Positions 38,671-47,340 of a DNA stretch of 48,449 bases are shown piece by piece. The first letter of the stretch is position 1. Every line of letters begins with the position of its first letter. Source of the stretch: SHYR01 sp034406555 (GTDB taxonomy: Bacteria; Chloroflexota; Dehalococcoidia; UBA2979). The translations under genes and the position numbers were made by a program. The stretch spans positions 1-48,449 of the forward strand of contig DASCRM010000067.1 of the NCBI GenBank assembly GCA_034406555.1. The letters run 5' to 3'. Under the pieces are notes generated by a model, which ran no database searches, was not told the origin of the DNA, and saw nothing but the letters and a program-made list of their open reading frames with translations.

Positions 38671-39917
38671 GTGCGAACAGCCTCGACGTCGACCTGATCC
38701 GACGCGACTTCCCGATCTTGCAGCGCGAAGTACACGACGGCGTGCCGTTGGTCTACCTCGACAACGCCGCCACCTCGCAGAAGCCGGTGCAGGTGACCGC
38801 CGACATCACGCGCTACTACCGCGACTCCAACGCCAACATCCACCGCGGCGTGCACGCGCTCTCACAGGAGGCGACGGAGATGTACGAGGGAGCGCGAGAG
38901 AAGGTCGCCGCCTTCATCAACGCACCGTCCGAGCGTGAGGTGATCTTCACCAAGAACACCTCTGAGTCGCTTAACCTCGTGGCACACGCGTGGGGTCGCG
39001 CGCACCTGCGTGAGGGCGACGAGGTCGTGCTCTCCGAGATCGAGCACCACTCGAACATCGTGCCGTGGCAGTTGCTGCGGGATGAGCGCGGGATCGTGCT
39101 GAAGTTCATCCCGATGCTGCCCGACGGCACGCTCGACCTCGACGAGGCGAAGCGGCTGATCGGCCCTCGCACGAAGCTGCTGGGCGTGACGCAGATGTCG
39201 AACGCACTGGGCACGATCGTGCCGGTGAAGGAGCTCGCCGCGCTCGCGCACGAGCATGGCGCGCTCGTGCTCGTCGATGGCGCGCAGAGTGTGCCGCACA
39301 TGGCCGTGGATGTGCAGGATCTCGGTATCGACTTCCTCGCGTTCTCGGCGCACAAGATGCTCGGCCCCACGGGCGTCGGCGTGCTCTGGGGGCGGATGGA
39401 GATGTTGGAGGAGATGCAGCCCTTCCTCGGCGGCGGCGAGATGATCCTCACCGTGACGCTCGAAGAGTCGACGTGGAACGAGGTGCCCGCCCGCTTCGAG
39501 GCCGGCACCCCGAACATCGCCGGCGTATTCGCATTCGGCACCGCGATCGACTACCTCACAGAGCTCGGCATGGACCACGTGCGCGAGCATGAGATCGAAC
39601 TGCTGGACTACGCGCTCGGACGCATTGGCGACCTGCCGGGGATCACGATCTTCGGCCCGCCCGACCTCTCGAAGCGAGGCGCGGTGCTCTCCTTCCACCT
39701 CGACGGCGTGCACCCACACGATGTGGGGCAGGTGCTGGACAGCCGCGGCGTCGCGGTACGCACCGGCCACCACTGCGCGCAGCCGGTGATGGCGAAGCTG
39801 AACGTGCCCGCGACCGCGCGCGCCTCGTTCTACATCTACAACACGCGCGAGGAAGTCGACGCGCTGGCAGAGGCGATCGTGGAGGCGACGCGCTTCTTTG
39901 GCAACGGCAACGCCTGA
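38667..39917 (+). CDS. sufS: Cysteine desulfurase SufS
   Basis: A 416-residue class V aminotransferase that mobilises sulfur from cysteine for SufBCD, with SufU as acceptor. It shows VYLDNAATSQKPVQV, SNANIHRGVHALSQEATEMYEGARE, EHHSNIVPWQLL, the PLP Lys230 in FSAHKMLGPTGVGVLWG, and the catalytic Cys370 in VRTGHHCAQPVM. The short loop around Cys (RTGHHCAQP) marks the SufS group, unlike iscS at 9851. It begins at GTG 38667 in a 4-base overlap with the Rieske gene. Family length is normal. Confidence 0.96.
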   Translation: MSANSLDVDLIRRDFPILQREVHDGVPLVYLDNAATSQKPVQVTADITRYYRDSNANIHRGVHALSQEATEMYEGAREKVAAFINAPSEREVIFTKNTSESLNLVAHAWGRAHLREGDEVVLSEIEHHSNIVPWQLLRDERGIVLKFIPMLPDGTLDLDEAKRLIGPRTKLLGVTQMSNALGTIVPVKELAALAHEHGALVLVDGAQSVPHMAVDVQDLGIDFLAFSAHKMLGPTGVGVLWGRMEMLEEMQPFLGGGEMILTVTLEESTWNEVPARFEAGTPNIAGVFAFGTAIDYLTELGMDHVREHEIELLDYALGRIGDLPGITIFGPPDLSKRGAVLSFHLDGVHPHDVGQVLDSRGVAVRTGHHCAQPVMAKLNVPATARASFYIYNTREEVDALAEAIVEATRFFGNGNA

Positions 39918-39931
39918 GATAACATGGCCGC

Positions 39932-40420
39932 ATGACTCCCCCGACGCCCGGCCCCGACATGGCCCTCGATGACCTCTACCGCGATATTCTGCTCGACCAT
40001 TACCGCAGCCCTCGTAACCATGGCCACATCGAGAGTCGAGTGACGAACACCGCTGACGGCGCGAACCCACTCTGCGGCGACGAACTGACGGTCGAGTTGA
40101 CCGTCGAGGACGGCAAGATCGCGGAGATCGCGATCGACGGGCGGGGATGCTCGATATCGCAGGCCTCCGCCTCGATGATGTCCGTCTTCGTGAGCGAGCG
40201 AGGGACGGCTGAGGCGTTGGAGGCGGTCGAGACCTTCCAGCGGATGATGCTGAAGGGCGAGACACCGCCGGAGGAGTTTGGCGACATCGAGGCACTGGCC
40301 GGCGTGGCGAAGTTTCCGGTGCGCGTGAAGTGCGCATCGCTGGGTTGGAAGACGCTTGAGCAGGCCCTCGGCGATGGCGGCTCCGTATCGAGTGATGAGA
40401 GGAGCAGCAGCGATGACTGA
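39932..40420 (+). CDS. sufU: SufU zinc-dependent sulfurtransferase
   Basis: A 162-residue IscU-fold protein that accepts persulfide from SufS. Conserved ligands are Cys48 and Asp50 in NPLCGDEL, Cys73 in GRGCSISQASASMM and Cys134 in RVKCASLGW, the SufU zinc set. An N-terminal stretch of about ten residues (MTPPTPGPDM) precedes ALDDLYRDILLDHYRSPRNHG, so the true start may be the ATG at 39959. The C-terminus is a Ser/Asp-rich tail (GGSVSSDERSSSDD), longer than usual. It follows sufS by 14 bases and overlaps the next gene by 8 bases. Confidence 0.94.
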   Translation: MTPPTPGPDMALDDLYRDILLDHYRSPRNHGHIESRVTNTADGANPLCGDELTVELTVEDGKIAEIAIDGRGCSISQASASMMSVFVSERGTAEALEAVETFQRMMLKGETPPEEFGDIEALAGVAKFPVRVKCASLGWKTLEQALGDGGSVSSDERSSSDD

Positions 40421-40733
40421 GATTCAGCGCCCGAACGCGGAGGATATTCTGGAGGTCACGAAGACCGTCGAGGATCCCGAGCTGCGGATGAGCATCACCG
40501 AGCTGGGGCTAATCTACGGCATCGCCATCGACGATGAGGGCATGGTCACCGTTGATATGACGCTCACCAGCCCGGCCTGCCCGGTGGGGCCGATGCTGCA
40601 GGGACAGATCTATCACGTGATCATGCAGATGGATGGCGTGGAGGATGTCGAGGTGAACCTCGTTTGGGACCCGCCCTGGGACCCGAAGACGATGGCCTCT
40701 GACGATGTGAAGCTGATGCTGGGTGTCTGGTAG
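40413..40733 (+). CDS. sufT: SufT/MIP18-like (DUF59) Fe-S assembly protein
   Basis: A 106-residue protein of the PaaD/MIP18 (DUF59) family, acting in cluster maturation as SufT does in Gram-positives. Seen: ILEVTKTVEDPELRMSITELGLIYGIAIDDEGMVTVDMTLTSPACPVGPMLQGQI, with the DPE and T-S-P-x-CP motifs (Cys54), and VEVNLVWDPPWDPKTMASDDVKLMLG. Start is ATG 40413 (AGAGGAG about 9 bases upstream), not the further upstream in-frame codon at 40356, which lies inside sufU. It is the last gene of the suf operon and precedes the terminator. Confidence 0.92.
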   Translation: MTEIQRPNAEDILEVTKTVEDPELRMSITELGLIYGIAIDDEGMVTVDMTLTSPACPVGPMLQGQIYHVIMQMDGVEDVEVNLVWDPPWDPKTMASDDVKLMLGVW

Positions 40734-40758
40734 CCGGCCCTCCGGAGACAGGTCCGCG

Positions 40759-40781
40759 ACGCGGCCTGAGGGCCGCGTTTT
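40759..40781 (+). terminator. Terminator of the suf operon
   Basis: Perfect stem ACGCGGCC (40759-40766) and GGCCGCGT (40771-40778), TGAG loop, then TTT into TTTTG at 40778-40782. It lies 26 bases after sufT and is the clearest rho-independent-type signal in the window. Confidence 0.88.
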
Positions 40782-40855
40782 GCAGTCGCGGTGAAGCCCT
40801 CCCTACGATGGGCTGACCGAAGATGAACCCGCCCACGACCTGAACGGGAACCGCG

Positions 40856-42472
40856 ATGCCCGGCATCCACGCGCGACACAGCCGACGTGACGTGCTCCGC
40901 CTCGGTGTGGGTGCCGTCGGCGCAGCGTTCCTCGTGGCCTGCGGGCTGAGCGAGGACGACGAAGTCGCAGCGCCCCGTCCAGGCTTCACGATCCTCGACG
41001 GCTACACCGGCGAGCCGGGCGTACGAGGTGGTGTGTTGCGATTGGGCATCTTGCGGGGCGGGGGGCGCACCGACGCGGTGTGGCCGCTGGTCTACTCCGC
41101 CCTCGTCGGCCTCGACCCGCGTACGAACCTGCTCTACGGCGACCTGGCGCAGTCGGTGGAGTTGCGCGACCCGCTGAGCGTGGCGATCACGCTGCGCCCG
41201 GAGCTGCGCTTCCACCCGGACGAGCAATCGCTCGCGCACGCGATCACCAGCGAGAATGTTGCGTTCGAGTTCGAGATGCGGCGCAGCGCGGGCGAGTTCG
41301 TCTTCAACGAGGTCGTTGACGAGGTGCTCACGCCCGACCTGCGCACGCTGGTGCTGAAGCTGCGTGCCCCCTTCGCGCAGATCTTTGAGACGCTGGCAGA
41401 CGCGCGCGCCGCCGGGATCCGCTCCTCCCGGCGCTCGCCGGTGACTGGCGAGCCACTGGGCAGCGGGCCGTTCGTGACGGCGAGCCGTGACGATGGTGGC
41501 GACTCCTTCGCCCGCAACCAGCTCTACCACCGTGCGTCGCCGCCGCTGCTCGATGGCGCGACGCTGAGTCTCTTCGACGACCCCGACTCGCTCGGCGAAG
41601 CGTTTTCCGATGGCCTGCTGGACATCCTGCCCGCGGGCGCCGACCAGCCCTCTGCTGTCGGGCGCAACGACATCCTGCCGCTCAGGCGCGCTGGCTTCGG
41701 GATGCTGGCACTGGGACTCTCCCTGCTGCCGGAGAAGGGTGGGCGGCCGGTGGGTTCGATCGCCGCGTTCCAGGACGAGCGAGTGCGCGAGGCGGTCTCG
41801 CTGGCGATCGACCGCGCGGCGCTGGCGCGGCAGTTCGATGGGCGCATCAGCGGACCTGTCGGCCCCGCCTTCGTCGCGGACGCCCTGCTGTCGGCTGAGC
41901 TGACGCCGCACCGGCTCTACCGCCATGCACCGGCGGACGCGCACTCGCTACTGGTGGCGGCCGACGCGACCGGGCTGGAGTTCCGCGTGCAAACGTCGAC
42001 CAATCTGCGTCAGCGAGCGCTTGCCGAGGCGCTGGTCGACCAACTCAGCGATGCGGGATTCGCGCCGAGGTTGCTCGCACAGCAGCCGGACGATTGGGAG
42101 CGGGACTTCCGTGCCGGCGACTTCGACGCGACAGCGCTCGATCTCTCCGCGCTTGCGACACCGGACATCGGGCTGCGCCTGCACATGTCGGGTGGCATTG
42201 ATGAGACGTATTCGCCGTGGGGATACTCGAACCCGCGCTACGATCAGGCGGTGCGTGGTGCGCTCGCCCAGCTCGACCCTTCGCTGCGTGCGGAGCAGTC
42301 GAGGGCGGCGCAGCGGCTGTTGCTCGACGACGTGCCGGCAATGTTCCCGCTGATCGTCCCGGACGAGCACACGGCGGTCGCACTACGCGTCGGAGGCTAT
42401 GAGTTCGACGCATACGGCTTCAACGAAGGCTGGCTCGCGCCGCTCTGGTCGGTGCAGCCGGAGCCGGTCTAG
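40856..42472 (+). CDS. Oligopeptide/nickel-type ABC substrate-binding lipoprotein (family 5)
   Basis: A 538-residue extracytoplasmic solute-binding protein. The N-terminus holds a twin-arginine-like SRRDVLRLGVGAVGAAFLVACG, combining Tat (RRDVLRL) and lipobox (Cys29) features, so it may be exported folded and lipid-anchored. The body matches SBP family 5: VLRLGILRGGGRTDAVWPLVYSALVGLDPRTNLLYGDLAQSVEL, the substrate loop LRPELRFHPDEQSLAHAITSENVAFEFEMRRSA, and VREAVSLAIDRAALARQFDGR. No permease or ATPase gene is beside it, so it is orphan here. The 3' end shares CTAG with glcF. Confidence 0.88.
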   Translation: MPGIHARHSRRDVLRLGVGAVGAAFLVACGLSEDDEVAAPRPGFTILDGYTGEPGVRGGVLRLGILRGGGRTDAVWPLVYSALVGLDPRTNLLYGDLAQSVELRDPLSVAITLRPELRFHPDEQSLAHAITSENVAFEFEMRRSAGEFVFNEVVDEVLTPDLRTLVLKLRAPFAQIFETLADARAAGIRSSRRSPVTGEPLGSGPFVTASRDDGGDSFARNQLYHRASPPLLDGATLSLFDDPDSLGEAFSDGLLDILPAGADQPSAVGRNDILPLRRAGFGMLALGLSLLPEKGGRPVGSIAAFQDERVREAVSLAIDRAALARQFDGRISGPVGPAFVADALLSAELTPHRLYRHAPADAHSLLVAADATGLEFRVQTSTNLRQRALAEALVDQLSDAGFAPRLLAQQPDDWERDFRAGDFDATALDLSALATPDIGLRLHMSGGIDETYSPWGYSNPRYDQAVRGALAQLDPSLRAEQSRAAQRLLLDDVPAMFPLIVPDEHTAVALRVGGYEFDAYGFNEGWLAPLWSVQPEPV

Positions 42473-43815
42473 GCGGAGTTCCCGTTGCCCGCGCGGTACG
42501 AGGCGTCCAGCAGTTCGATCACATGCTGCACGGTCGCGTCGCTAACTCCGCTGCCGCGGACGCCGTTCTCGAGCTGGAGCGTGCAGCCCGGGTTGCAGGT
42601 GGCGACCACATCGGCCCCGGTCGCCTCGACCTCGGTCATCTTCGCGTCGAGCACGGCCCGCGACATCTCCGGCTGGGCGGCGGAGTAGAGGCCCGCCGAC
42701 CCGCAGCAGCGGTCGGGGTTCGCCATCTCGTTCAGCCGCAGCCCCGGAATCGCATTCAGGATCGTGAGCGGTGCCTCGCGGATGCCCTGCGCGTGGGCTA
42801 GGTGGCAGGCTTCCTGCAGTGCGACGGTGCGATCCACCGGCCCGAGGCCGGGCGTGAAGTCTTGCTCGGCGACGAATTCGAGGACGTCGAAGACGGAGTC
42901 CGCGAAGCTCGCGGCGCGGGCCGCCCACCGCTCGTCGTTGCGCAACAGGTGCCCGTACTCCTTCATCGCCGCGCCGCAGCCGGCGGCGTTCACGATCACC
43001 ACCGAGATATCGGCGTCGCCGAACGCCTCGATGTTGCTCCGCGCGAGGGAGCGGGCGGCCTCGATGTCGCCGGCGTGACTGTGCAGTGCGCCGCAACAGC
43101 GCTGCGCTGGCGGGGCGACGACCTCGTAGCCGATGCGTGCGAGCACGCGCACGGTCGCCTCATGCATCGTTGGGTACATCTCGCCGTGGACGCAGCCGGT
43201 GAGGAACGCCACTCGCCCCTTCGCCATCTCGGGCGAGGCGAGCGTGCCGCTGCGGCGGAACGGCCGGCCGGTCAGGGCGGGCACCTGTGACTCCAGCGCC
43301 AGCAGTCGCGCCGGAAGGATGCGGCGCAGGGGCCCTCGCACGAGGCGCCGGAGGCCGCTGCGCGTGTAGAGGCGGAGCATCGAAAATAGCGGTCGCAGCA
43401 CGAACGGGCGCGCGATCACGTGGCGCAACCCGAGCGCCTGCAGTGTCCACGAGCGCGGCCGACCGCGAGCGCCGCACGCCATCGTCGCGGCGCGGGCGTC
43501 CTCCATGATCCGGCCGTACGGCACGTTCGATGGGCAGGCCGTCTCACAGGCCCGGCACTGGAGGCAGAGCTCGAGGTGCGAGAGCAGGCGGCCGCTGGCG
43601 TCGGCACGCCCATCGAGCGCAGCGCGGATCAGGTGCAGGCGACCTCGCGGTGACTCCAGCTCCTGGCCGGTGGCGATGTACGTGGGACAGACCGGCAGGC
43701 AGAAGCCGCAGTGGATGCAGTTCTGGAGGTCAGGCAACGCAGGCACGTCCGGCCCCACGAACGCCCCTGTGAGCGGCACTGCTCCCTTGATGTGGATCGG
43801 CGCGTCGTGGCTCAC
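42469..43815 (-). CDS. glcF: Glycolate oxidase iron-sulfur subunit
   Basis: A 448-residue two-cluster subunit that passes electrons from GlcDE to the quinone pool. Cluster motifs are C33-x2-C36-x2-C39-x3-C43 (QNCIHCGFCLPVCP) and C84-x2-C87-x2-C90-x3-C94 (LCLQCRACETACP). Two CCG-type domains follow (RCCGALHSHAGD; DRCCGSAG; TCNPGCTLQL). The start GTG 43815 overlaps the glcE stop by GTGA with GGAG 6 bases upstream, and is preferred to ATG 43830. It is the last gene in glcD, glcE, glcF. It ends against the convergent transporter gene. Confidence 0.94.
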   Translation of the reverse strand: MSHDAPIHIKGAVPLTGAFVGPDVPALPDLQNCIHCGFCLPVCPTYIATGQELESPRGRLHLIRAALDGRADASGRLLSHLELCLQCRACETACPSNVPYGRIMEDARAATMACGARGRPRSWTLQALGLRHVIARPFVLRPLFSMLRLYTRSGLRRLVRGPLRRILPARLLALESQVPALTGRPFRRSGTLASPEMAKGRVAFLTGCVHGEMYPTMHEATVRVLARIGYEVVAPPAQRCCGALHSHAGDIEAARSLARSNIEAFGDADISVVIVNAAGCGAAMKEYGHLLRNDERWAARAASFADSVFDVLEFVAEQDFTPGLGPVDRTVALQEACHLAHAQGIREAPLTILNAIPGLRLNEMANPDRCCGSAGLYSAAQPEMSRAVLDAKMTEVEATGADVVATCNPGCTLQLENGVRGSGVSDATVQHVIELLDASYRAGNGNSA

Positions 43816-45041
43816 ACCTGCTCCGACCATCGCCCGCGGTTGAGCGTTCGCTGCGGGTCGAACTGCTGATTGAGTGCCACCACCAGCTCGCGCTCGCCGA
43901 TGTCGAAGGGATCGACGGCGCTGCGCAGCGCCATCGGCGCGGATTCCACCTGCAGGCTCCCGCCGAGTTCGACCGCCCGTGCCCGCAGCTCACGCACTGT
44001 CTCGGGGGCGAGCCGGTTCGCCCGCGCGAGCACGCTGCCGGACGCGATCTGCCCCCACGCGCTGCATCCGGCCCGCTCGGCAGCCTCGATCGCGGCGCGC
44101 AGCGAGCTCGCGGGCACCGTCAGGCGCAACACCGTACCGTCGCCGCCAGCGAGCGAGCGCAGTTGCCGCAACGGATTGTCATTCGCCTCCACGCTCTCAC
44201 CGAGGTCGCTGACGATCTCTGTGGCGCGCTCCACGGCAGATGCGACGCCCGCCAGCTCCAGCACGACGTGTGGCGTGACAGCGAGCGCGAGCGTCGATGC
44301 CGCCGAGGCCGAGAGTAGAGTGAGCGTGCGGGTCGGTAGCGAAAGGTCCCACAGCTCGAATGTGAGCCGCTCCGCTGCCTCCAGATGCTCACAAGGCAGG
44401 ATCACCGTGTGTACGGCCGCGGGCAAGGGCGCGAGCTTGAAGGACGCCTCCACGATCACGCCGAACGCGCCCAGCGCGCCCGTGTGCATGCGATGGAGGT
44501 CGTAGCCGCTGACGTTCTTCACGACGCGACCGCCCGACCGCACGAGCTGGCCATCGGCCTGCGCGACGGTGATGCCGAGCACCAGGTCACGCGCGGACGG
44601 GGCGTGACCGCGCCATGCACCGGGTCGCGCCGTAGCCAGCAGGCCGCCGATCGTCACGCGGTCGTCGGGTGGCGGGTCGGCGGAAAGGTATTGGCCGTGC
44701 TCGCCGAGCTGCTGCTGGAGCGCGGCGAGTGTGAACCCGGCCTCCACGGTGATCGTCAGGTCGTCGGGTTCGTACTCCACCACGCGGTTGAGCGCGCTGA
44801 GGTCGATCGCCACGTCGTACTGCTCCAGCGGCCGGCCGAGCGCCAGGGCGGTGCGGGCACCGTGCGGCACCACGACGAGACCGGCCGCCGAGGCCGCTGC
44901 CAGCAGCGTCGCTACCTCCTCGCGGTTTTCGGGCCGCAGGGCGAGCGTCGGCGCGATGCCGTCGACCGCGAAGGCGTGGGCGGGGCGTTCGCGTCCGGCA
45001 GGGAGCGCGTCGAGCAGGTCGCTGCCGGGTGGGGCGGTGAT
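43812..45041 (-). CDS. glcE: Glycolate oxidase FAD-binding subunit GlcE, start codon unclear
   Basis: FAD-linked accessory subunit of about 410 residues with the FAD_binding_4 fold: VDGIAPTLALRPENREEVATLLAAASAAGLVVVPHGARTALALG, VEYEPDDLTITVEAGFTLAALQQQLGEHGQYLSADPPPDDRVTIGGLLATA, and GRVVKNVSGYDLHRMHTGALGAFGVIVEASFKLAPLP. No ATG, GTG or TTG occurs in the frame between the glcD stop (45054-45052) and the family's conserved region. The first GTG falls inside LVVVPHG, too late. An ATC at 45041 or a CTG (45026) might serve, or glcD and glcE could be joined by a +1 shift. The coordinate 45041 is therefore nominal. Confidence 0.8.
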   Translation of the reverse strand: MTAPPGSDLLDALPAGRERPAHAFAVDGIAPTLALRPENREEVATLLAAASAAGLVVVPHGARTALALGRPLEQYDVAIDLSALNRVVEYEPDDLTITVEAGFTLAALQQQLGEHGQYLSADPPPDDRVTIGGLLATARPGAWRGHAPSARDLVLGITVAQADGQLVRSGGRVVKNVSGYDLHRMHTGALGAFGVIVEASFKLAPLPAAVHTVILPCEHLEAAERLTFELWDLSLPTRTLTLLSASAASTLALAVTPHVVLELAGVASAVERATEIVSDLGESVEANDNPLRQLRSLAGGDGTVLRLTVPASSLRAAIEAAERAGCSAWGQIASGSVLARANRLAPETVRELRARAVELGGSLQVESAPMALRSAVDPFDIGERELVVALNQQFDPQRTLNRGRWSEQV

Positions 45042-45051
45042 TGAGGCGACT

Positions 45052-46509
45052 CTACGCGTAGACGTCGAGCGTGGCGATGTGACGGCGGATCTCGGCCTCG
45101 TGCGCCTGCCCGCAGCCGCGGCCGGTCGGGAGGATCTTGCAGGGGTTGAAGCGGTCGTTGCTGCCGAAGGCCACGCGGATCGCCTCCATCGCCTCAAGGT
45201 CCGGCGGGTCGAAGATCCAGTCCATGTATGAGCGCTTCTCCAGTCCGACCCCGTGCTCGCCGGTGATCGAACCGCCGGCATCGACGCAGAGCCGCATGAT
45301 CTCCCCGCCCAGATCGAGCACACGCTGCGTCGCGCCCTCCTCCAGCTCGTCGAACATGATGTTGGGGTGCAGGTTGCCGTCACCGGCGTGGAAGATGTTG
45401 GCGCACTTGAAGCCGTAGGACGCCGACAGGTCGAGCACTCCGCGCATCACCTCCGGCAGCTTCGTGCGCGGGACGACGCCATCCAATAAGTAGAAGTTCG
45501 GTGAGACGGCACCGAGCGCACCGATGCCGGCCTTGCGACCCTCCCACAACTGCTCGCGCTCCTCCTCGGTGTCGGCGACGCGGATTTCGCGTGCCCCGTG
45601 AACCTCGCAGGCTGCGACGACCTCGATCGCGTCTGACGCGACGGCCTCGTGGATGCCCTCGACCTCGATTAGCAGTACGGCGCCGGCATCGAGTGGGTAG
45701 CCGACGTGCATCGTTTGCTCGACGGCGACGATGATCTCGTGGTCCAGCATCTCCATCGCCACGGGGATCACGCCGCGCCGGATCACCTCGGAGACGGCAG
45801 CGGAGGCGTCATCGACGGTCTCGAAGATGGCGAGCATCGTGCGCACCGCCTGCTGGGTGCGGATCAACCGCACGCAGATCTTCGTGACGATGCCCAGCGT
45901 GCCCTCGGATCCGACGAAGAGGCCGCGCAGATCCGGGCCGGGGACGTCGAGCTGTCGCCCGCCGAGCCACGTGATGCGGCCTCCGGGCAGCACCACTTCA
46001 ACGCCGAGCACATGGTTGACGGTGCTGCCGTGCGCGAGCGTGTGCGGGCCACCGGAGTTCGTCGCGACATTGCCGCCGATCGTGCAGATGCGCTGCGAGG
46101 AGGGGTCGGGCGCGTACGTCAGCCCGTGCTTCGCTGCCTCGTCCTGCAGCGCAAGGTTGATCACGCCGGGCTCAAGCACCGCGAGGCGGTTCGTCGCATC
46201 GAATTCGACGATGCGGTTCATCCGCGTCATCACGCAGAGCACGCCACCGAGTACCGCCAGCGCGCCACCGGCCAGGCCGGTGCCCGAACCGCGTGGGACG
46301 ATCGGCACCTCGTACCGCTCCGCGATACGTACGACGGCCGCGACCTCCTCCGTGGTGGCCGGGAAAACGACGGCGTCGGGGCTGTGCCGATCGATCGTCG
46401 CGTCGTACTCGTAGGCCAGTAGGTCTTCGGGGGCGTGGAGGACATGCGGCGCGCCGACCACGTCTTCCAGGTCGCTCACCAGGGCGCGAATGGCTAGGTT
46501 CGTCGGCAT
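45052..46509 (-). CDS. glcD: Glycolate oxidase catalytic subunit GlcD
   Basis: FAD-containing subunit of 485 residues oxidising glycolate (or D-lactate) to glyoxylate. The N-terminal FAD_binding_4 domain holds VVRIAERYEVPIVPRGSGTGLAGGALAVLGG, then APDPSSQRICTIGGNVATNSGGPHTLAHGSTVNHVLGVEVVLPGG and FVGSEGTLGIVTKICVRL. The C-terminal FAD_oxidase_C part includes CANIFHAGDGNLHPNIMFD and GGSITGEHGVGLEKR. The ATG at 46509 has no strong ribosome-binding site; TACACT 10 bases upstream on the minus strand suggests a near-leaderless transcript. It is the first gene of glcDEF. Confidence 0.95.
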   Translation of the reverse strand: MPTNLAIRALVSDLEDVVGAPHVLHAPEDLLAYEYDATIDRHSPDAVVFPATTEEVAAVVRIAERYEVPIVPRGSGTGLAGGALAVLGGVLCVMTRMNRIVEFDATNRLAVLEPGVINLALQDEAAKHGLTYAPDPSSQRICTIGGNVATNSGGPHTLAHGSTVNHVLGVEVVLPGGRITWLGGRQLDVPGPDLRGLFVGSEGTLGIVTKICVRLIRTQQAVRTMLAIFETVDDASAAVSEVIRRGVIPVAMEMLDHEIIVAVEQTMHVGYPLDAGAVLLIEVEGIHEAVASDAIEVVAACEVHGAREIRVADTEEEREQLWEGRKAGIGALGAVSPNFYLLDGVVPRTKLPEVMRGVLDLSASYGFKCANIFHAGDGNLHPNIMFDELEEGATQRVLDLGGEIMRLCVDAGGSITGEHGVGLEKRSYMDWIFDPPDLEAMEAIRVAFGSNDRFNPCKILPTGRGCGQAHEAEIRRHIATLDVYA

Positions 46510-46575
46510 CGTGCGGCAAGTGTAGCATCTGCTTCGATAGCCGACCGCGCGATAGCGAACGACAAGAGGGACCCG

Positions 46576-47337
46576 ATGGATGTCGATGGGAAAGTAGCTG
46601 TGATCACGGGTTCATCGGCGGGTGTCGGGAGAGGCACCGCCGAGCTGCTCGCCAGTCTCGGCGCGAAGGTGGTCGTCAACTACGCGCACTCGAAGGACGA
46701 CGCCGAGGAGACGGTGCAGGCGATCAAAGACGCGGGCGGTATCGCTCACGCGGTGCAGGCCGATGTGGGCGACGACGAGCAGTGCCGGTCGCTGATCTCC
46801 CGCGCGGTCAAGACCTACGGTGGTCTGCACATCCTCGTGAACAACGCGGGCACGACCCACTTCATCCCGCACGAGGACCTCGACGCCGTCACCAGCGATA
46901 TCTGGAACGACATCATGGCCGTCAACGTGCAGGGGGTCTTCAACTGCACGCGCGCCGCCGCGTCGCACATGCGGGCGGCCGGCGATGGCGCAGTCGTGAA
47001 CGTGGCATCGATCGCCGGCATCGGTGGCGGCGGGTCATCGATCCCCTATGCCGCCTCGAAGGCGGCGCTGATCGCGATGACGAAGTCGCTGGCGCGCGTG
47101 CTCGGCCCGGAGATCCGCGTGAACTGCATCGCGCCCGGCTTTATCGACACGCGCTGGCTGCGAGGCGGCATGGGCGACGACCGCTTCGAGGGCACGCGCG
47201 AGGCGCTGACGGAGCGCTCTCCGCTGCGTGGCGTTGCGACGCCCGAGACATGCGCCGATGCGATCCTCGGCTTCATTCAGACCAACACCTTCGTCACCGG
47301 GCAGACGATCGTCGTCGACGGCGGCATGAGCCTGTAG
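46576..47337 (+). CDS. Short-chain dehydrogenase/reductase
   Basis: A 253-residue NAD(P)-dependent oxidoreductase. It has TGSSAGVGRG (11-20) for cofactor binding, VNYAHSKDD after strand 2, NNAG at about 93, catalytic Ser in VNVASIAGIGGGGSSIPYAASKAALIAM with Tyr and Lys, and NCIAPGFIDTRW. The C-terminus VVDGGMSL is FabG-like, and similarity in detail is to generic FabG/glucose-dehydrogenase-type SDRs, so the substrate is unassigned. ATG 46576 follows AGAGGGA at a good distance. It lies divergent from glcD and 3 bases before the phosphatase gene, so the two are cotranscribed. Confidence 0.92.
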   Translation: MDVDGKVAVITGSSAGVGRGTAELLASLGAKVVVNYAHSKDDAEETVQAIKDAGGIAHAVQADVGDDEQCRSLISRAVKTYGGLHILVNNAGTTHFIPHEDLDAVTSDIWNDIMAVNVQGVFNCTRAAASHMRAAGDGAVVNVASIAGIGGGGSSIPYAASKAALIAMTKSLARVLGPEIRVNCIAPGFIDTRWLRGGMGDDRFEGTREALTERSPLRGVATPETCADAILGFIQTNTFVTGQTIVVDGGMSL

Positions 47338-47340
47338 CAC

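Noticed and set aside
38862..40337. Minus-strand frame of about 490 codons opposite sufS and sufU
   Set aside because: Arg/His-rich shadow; the sense strand holds intact, well-known genes.
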